This document shows positions 59,656-64,000 of a stretch of DNA of 64,000 bases, piece after piece. The translations under genes were made by a program, and so were the position numbers. Numbering within the stretch: the first letter of the stretch is position 1; the number at the start of each line of letters is the position of its first letter. The notes below the pieces were generated by a model. It did no database searches, was not told the DNA's origin, and worked only from the letters and a program-made list of their open reading frames with translations. This DNA comes from Dama dama (Eukaryota > Chordata > Mammalia > Artiodactyla > Cervidae): NCBI RefSeq assembly GCF_033118175.1, contig NC_083681.1, forward strand, positions 13,844,001-13,908,000, given 5' to 3'.

Positions 59656-61379
59656 AGACATGGGGACCAAAGCTCTGATGGAGCAAAGGTGTTTTAATCA
59701 ACATGGCGTGGGCATATATACTGTCTTACAAGGTGGTTATTCTCAGCAAAGATAAAGATTAAAATTCCAGACTTACGAAACATAAGACGATCCCTATCAA
59801 GGAGAGAGTTGCAAACAATCACCTTTTACCATATGGCTCATAAAAAGGAAGAGGGTACTTATCACCATAATGAGAAATGCCTGGATTCCACAGCCCCGGG
59901 AAAGGCATGCCTCTTCTCTTAATTCCTGAATATTCAGGAATCAATAAGGGCCAGAGGGTTCCTGACAGATCCAAAACAGCACACAGGAAGCCTCTTGCTA
60001 AATGCTTCCTGACAAAGAGCAGTAAGCAGGCCAAGTTGGTGGGAAGGAAAGTTTATTTTATTTTAGACGCTGACAACTAGGGGAGGAGGGTGGGTCGACT
60101 CTCCTGCTTCCCCTGAAAAGTAGCGGGTGAGAGCTTTAATAGACAGGGTTGGGTGGTGGAGTTATGTGCAGAAGTAGCACAGTCATCTGTGACAGTCATC
60201 TTCAGATTGGTCATCAGTGGTATGACCAGCATCACCTTGATTCTTTTAGGTACATTTAATCTTCAGTTCCAGCCATTTGTTCTCATTTCTTTTGTGGTCA
60301 GCTCAGAATTGTGGCATCTCATTTCTTTGGTACAGTCTGGTCATCATGCATTTAACTTCTCCATCTGATGTTTTGGAAGCTATAAGACAGCTCACAGGAT
60401 ATGGCTCAGAATATCTATAGCCCTTGAGAAAGAAGTAAAAGCCCTTGACTATGCTTAATGACTACATCATTATTATTTAATCTCCTTTGACGGTTCTTCT
60501 TTGTTTTAGCATTTCTCACTTTTCTGGTTAAGCTTATTTTTTTGACTAGATCTTTCCACGGGCAAAAGGCAAACAGATGATATGGAGGGAGGGCAAGAAC
60601 CATATAGTCCTGCTCATTTCATTAGTTCTAGAAGGTCTCATAGATCTTCATAGAAACAGTCAACTTCGGCTTCTTCGGCATTAGTTGTTGGCGCATAGAC
60701 TTTGATTACTGTAATGCTGAAGATTTGCCTTGGAAAGGAGCTGATATCATCCTGTCATTTCTGCAGTTGGACTCAAGTAGTGCATTTCAGACTCTTGCTG
60801 ACTATGAGGTCTACTCCATTTCTAGTAAGGCCTACAGTAGTAAGATACGATGGTCATCTGAATTAAATTCACCTGTTCCCATTCATTTTAGTTCCTTGAT
60901 TCCTCAGATGTTGAAGTTTAGTCTTGCCATCTACTGCTTGACCATATCCAACTTACCTTGATTAGTGGAACTAACATTTCAGGTTCCTATGCAATATTGT
61001 TTCTTACATCATGGGACTTTATTTTCACCTTCAGACATATCCACAACCGAGGGCTGTTTCAATTTTGGCCTAGCCACTTCATGCTTTCTGGAGCTGTTAG
61101 TAATCACCCTCTGCTCTTCCCCCAGTAATATATTGGACAGATTCTGACTTGGGGGCTCATTTTCCAGTATTATGTTTTTATCTTTTTGTGCTGTTCAGGG
61201 GTTTTCACGACAAGAATATTGGAGTGGTTTTCCATTCCCTTCTTTAACGGGCGACATTTTGTCAGAACTCTTCACTATGACCCATCTGTCTTGGGTGGCC
61301 CTGCATGGCAAGGCTCAAAGCTTCATTGAGCTAAGCAAGTCTCTTTGCCATGTGATCCATGAAGGGGAATTCTACAGTT

Positions 61380-62342
61380 AAAATAGAACAGTGAATGTAA
61401 AAACTATGCCAAAACATTAATAGTACGTGCTTTGGAGGGATATGAAGTACTTGATATATTTTGACAATTCTTCTCTATTGTATTGATTTTTGGTGAAAAG
61501 TATAAGGTGTTGATAAGAGAGAAAAGGTAAAATTTTGGTGGTTAAAATAATAATTTATTTTGGTTTTAGCAGTGAATCCATCGATCTTACCCATCTTGGT
61601 TTTCAAAGTTTAGACTGAATCTATGTTGCAGGTCATCTTTTTTTACAACTTTGATGAAGACTTGTCACTTAGCATGGAACAAAAAGTTGATCATAGGCAC
61701 TATGCTTGAATAGGGTGAAGATATTTATTTAATGACAGTCACCTGGAACATTTCAGAAAATTAATGACTTTTTAAATGAAAAACTGTCAGGAGCAATTAT
61801 GACCAAATATGTCTGATGTGATTTTCTCCCAAAGAATAAAGACAGTAAAAGATTGTATTTCCTTTTACAAAATATATACTCCAGTGGTTCTATCATTCTA
61901 ATATACAAGATACTACATCAAACTGGAATTACATGTGTATACAGAGAACATATTTTTCTATAACCGAAATTAAACAATAAATATAAATCAAGCCTATTTC
62001 AACCTACATCTTGCACATCTGGACATAATTTAACGAATTAAAAAGTGTTAAAATATTCATGAACATACAACAAATTAGTGTTAATAAGAAAAGTGGCATC
62101 ATTTGTCTCATTCTTATCTAGTATGTAAATTTGTTCCCCAGGCACAACCGTTTTAATTCTCTAGATGTATCTTCAGGCACTTATTTCCACTTTTCTAAGT
62201 TATTTGCTAACATGCCTATTTCTTAATTTAGATTTTAGACACTAGTCATTGACTCCCTACTATGTACGGTAATTAAGGGTCTTGGGTCACTTTAATATCC
62301 TCTCCACACACACACACAATTTTACCTCCCCACACAACATGA
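61380..62342. other. unfamiliar sequence
   Basis: No gene or repeat recognised. Confidence 0.4.
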
Positions 62343-62558
62343 GCTGTGTGCTAAGCCCCTTCAGTTGTGTCTGACTCTTTGCGAGCCTATAGACGTAGCC
62401 TGCCAGCTCCTCTGTCCATGGGATTTCCCAAGCAAGAATACTAGAGTGCATGGTCATTTCCTTCAGGGGATCTTCCCAACCCAGCAATCAAACCCTCGTA
62501 TCCTGTCTCCTACCTTGTCAAGCAGGTTCTTTGTCACTAGCACCACCTGGAAAGCCTG
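62343..62558 (-). mobile_element. Bov-tA SINE
   Basis: Antisense, near full-length and diverged. Head end at right (agcaccacctggaaagcc). Confidence 0.9.
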
Positions 62559-64000
62559 AATTATGCCAAATTTTTGGTAAATTCATAATCAATATTATTA
62601 CAGCTATGCCAATATCATTCTCTTCTCAGTTGAAGAGTATATTATGATAATCTTCTTATAAATTTCCCCACAAATTTATAGCTTTAGCATTTTAAAATTT
62701 TGCTGATTTTCTTTGCAAATTTACCAATTTTCCCCACATTTATCAATTTTCTGTTAATAGTATTTTCAAAACATTTAAGTATATTAAATAATATTTAAGT
62801 CCATTATTTCATAACGGCCTTCCTACTTTAGTCACCCAACATCTTGCCTAAAATGGATGAGCTGTCTCTAGGTCTGGTACTGACTGTATCCAGATGTCTT
62901 TCTCAATTTGTATCCTAGACAATAACCTCTGATTGTTGGATCTGCAATTTTCCTCTTTAAAGTTTTTGTTTCCATTTTACTTTGGAAAAAAAAAAAAATC
63001 TGAGAAATAGTGCATGGCCAGTAATTTCTTTTCTTTTGACACTAGTTCTTCTTTAAGAAAAAACATTTATTATCTCTAGAAATCATCATCACCATCTTTT
63101 TTTTTAACATCACCATCTTTTGATGATTCCTAATCTATTCTTCTCTTTCCCCATCTGGGAAACCCTATTGGTCAGATGTTAGATCTTTTCCTTTGAATCT
63201 CGACTTCTGTTTTATTTTTGTTATTTTCCATCATTTCAAATTTTACTCTAACATGTCAGAGTTTTAACCTACTTTATACTGTAGTCTTTATATAATAACC
63301 AGGATGAATGCTAGATTTGGAAACAAGCAACTCAATTTTCAGCAGTTAACACAATAGAGTTTTATTTTTTTATACAAGCTAGGATGTTCCTTGTTGACCA
63401 GTTTCTTGGGTAACTGTTGTAAGTAGAGAACTAGGGAGAAAGGCACTATGCTTAACATCTCCACTGAGTCCTAGGCCCCCAAAGACTTAGATATACCAGG
63501 AAGGTAACGGCATACAGTATATTGTATGGACAGGATGGACATTTCCTATGTTGTTTCTACCGTTGTCCAGAACAGAGCCACATGTTTCCACCTTGAAGCA
63601 AGAGGGTTTGTGTAATGTGGTTTAGCTTAGTGCCCTAAAAGATAAGAGCTAGATGTCGGTGATACATATAATCTCTAAATCACAGTGATTGCTGCCCATG
63701 TAGACACATGTTTCTCCGTCAAACTAATCTGGAAGTCAAACTACTTTCACCAACCTGATGCATTGACAACAATAGCATTTATGAAATAGTACTTCTCTTT
63801 CTCTATACTCCTTAATACCACATAAAACATCCAGGCTCCATTCAAATACAGTTCTAAGTAATTGTTCTATGGATTCATGGGGGCTTTTTCAAACCTGTTC
63901 ACAAGGAAGGTTTTCTCAGTTGCCACATTTTATCTAATACAATGTACAGTGTTCTGTTCTATTCTTACTCCATTCACTGATCTCTATTTTCTAAGACATT
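62559..64000. other. unfamiliar sequence to the window end
   Basis: No gene, RNA or repeat family recognised. Short A-run near 62986 and (ATC)n-like patch near 63080. Confidence 0.4.

Larger units (their letters stand above)
58816..60621 (-). mobile_element. ruminant ERV LTR (type A) with a nested solo LTR
   Basis: An insertion in BovB bounded by ttagt at 58811-58815 and 60622-60626. Minus strand starts TGAAATGAGC at 60621. Removing 59087-59518 leaves about 1.37 kb homologous in part to 35192-35583. A TATA-like catatata lies at 59713-59720 and a (CT)n leader on the sense strand follows. The left end reads ..CTGTCA plus five extra bases, so that edge is uncertain. Solo LTR, no gag/pol seen. 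Possibly BTLTR1-type, from memory. Confidence 0.7.
55810..61379 (-). mobile_element. BovB LINE, near full length, multiply interrupted
   Basis: Antisense BovB from its tail near 55810 to its 5' end near 61372. About 3.2 kb remains after removing insertions at 56884-56950, 57677-58172 and 58816-60621. The reverse transcriptase fingers frame survives at 56982-57380, and the endonuclease N-terminal region lies at 60622-61130. A candidate TSD tacagtt is at 55803-55809 and 61373-61379. Many stops show it is dead. Confidence 0.9.

Noticed and set aside
59482..59755. Coding potential over the GA tract in LTR A
   Set aside because: Both strands are open only because GA/CT repeats lack stop codons.
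58816..60621. Complete provirus with paired LTRs
   Set aside because: The two ends are not LTR copies of each other and no gag, pol or env sequence lies between. One LTR inserted in another fits better.
1..64000. CRISPR arrays, operons, phage or other prokaryotic systems
   Set aside because: No regularly spaced short repeats, ribosome-binding sites or dense ORFs. Composition and repeats are clearly ruminant nuclear DNA.

Overview
This window is AT-rich, gene-poor nuclear DNA from a ruminant (cattle, sheep, goat or a close relative). The diagnosis rests on the repeats. BovB (RTE-type) LINEs and their non-autonomous partners Bov-tA and Bov-A2 occur throughout. There are also ruminant-type L1 3' ends, a CHR-like artiodactyl SINE and two kinds of LTR. 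I find no exon structure, no intact host protein-coding gene, no RNA gene and no prokaryotic feature. The long open frames are relics of L1 ORF2, BovB reverse transcriptase, or antisense shadows of them.

Layout. 1-5.8 kb is mostly unfamiliar sequence with one old LTR, one Bov-tA and one short BovB tail. 5.83-9.54 kb is a near full-length BovB (minus) carrying two SINEs. 9.8-13.8 kb holds a mariner-like remnant, small L1 and BovB fragments and a 2.4-kb L1 (plus). 16.5-18.0 kb has two well-preserved Bov-A2 copies with target-site duplications (TSDs). 18.27-22.99 kb is a three-layer nest: an old L1 3' UTR was split by a retrocopy of a spliced or 3'-UTR-type transcript (minus strand, poly(A) signal, TSD), and that retrocopy was later split by a young 5'-inverted (twin-primed) L1. 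23-31.9 kb is layered old L1, a BovB, a CHR-like SINE split by a BovB tail, and a young L1 inside an older L1.

33.9-41.9 kb is old L1 interrupted by an LTR fragment, two BovBs and several SINEs. 41.9-45.8 kb contains a MaLR-like LTR, a short degraded retroviral pol relic and a BovB (plus) split by a Bov-tA. 45.8-55.8 kb is largely unfamiliar sequence with SINEs, a MIR and an AT microsatellite block. 55.80-61.38 kb is the deepest nest: a near full-length BovB (minus) split by a young L1 with a 16-bp TSD and by an LTR, which is itself split by a second, CpG-rich solo LTR. The remainder to 64 kb is unfamiliar sequence plus one Bov-tA.

The elements work together only as parasites of one another. 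BovB endonuclease and reverse transcriptase are thought to mobilise Bov-tA and Bov-A SINEs, and L1 machinery probably made the retrocopy. Insertion order can be read from the interruptions. No novel biological system is evident. The most informative items are the retrocopy within L1, the twin-primed L1 and the BovB/L1/LTR/LTR nest. Family names come from recognition by eye, without a repeat-library search. Boundaries without a TSD are good to roughly 5-20 bp.
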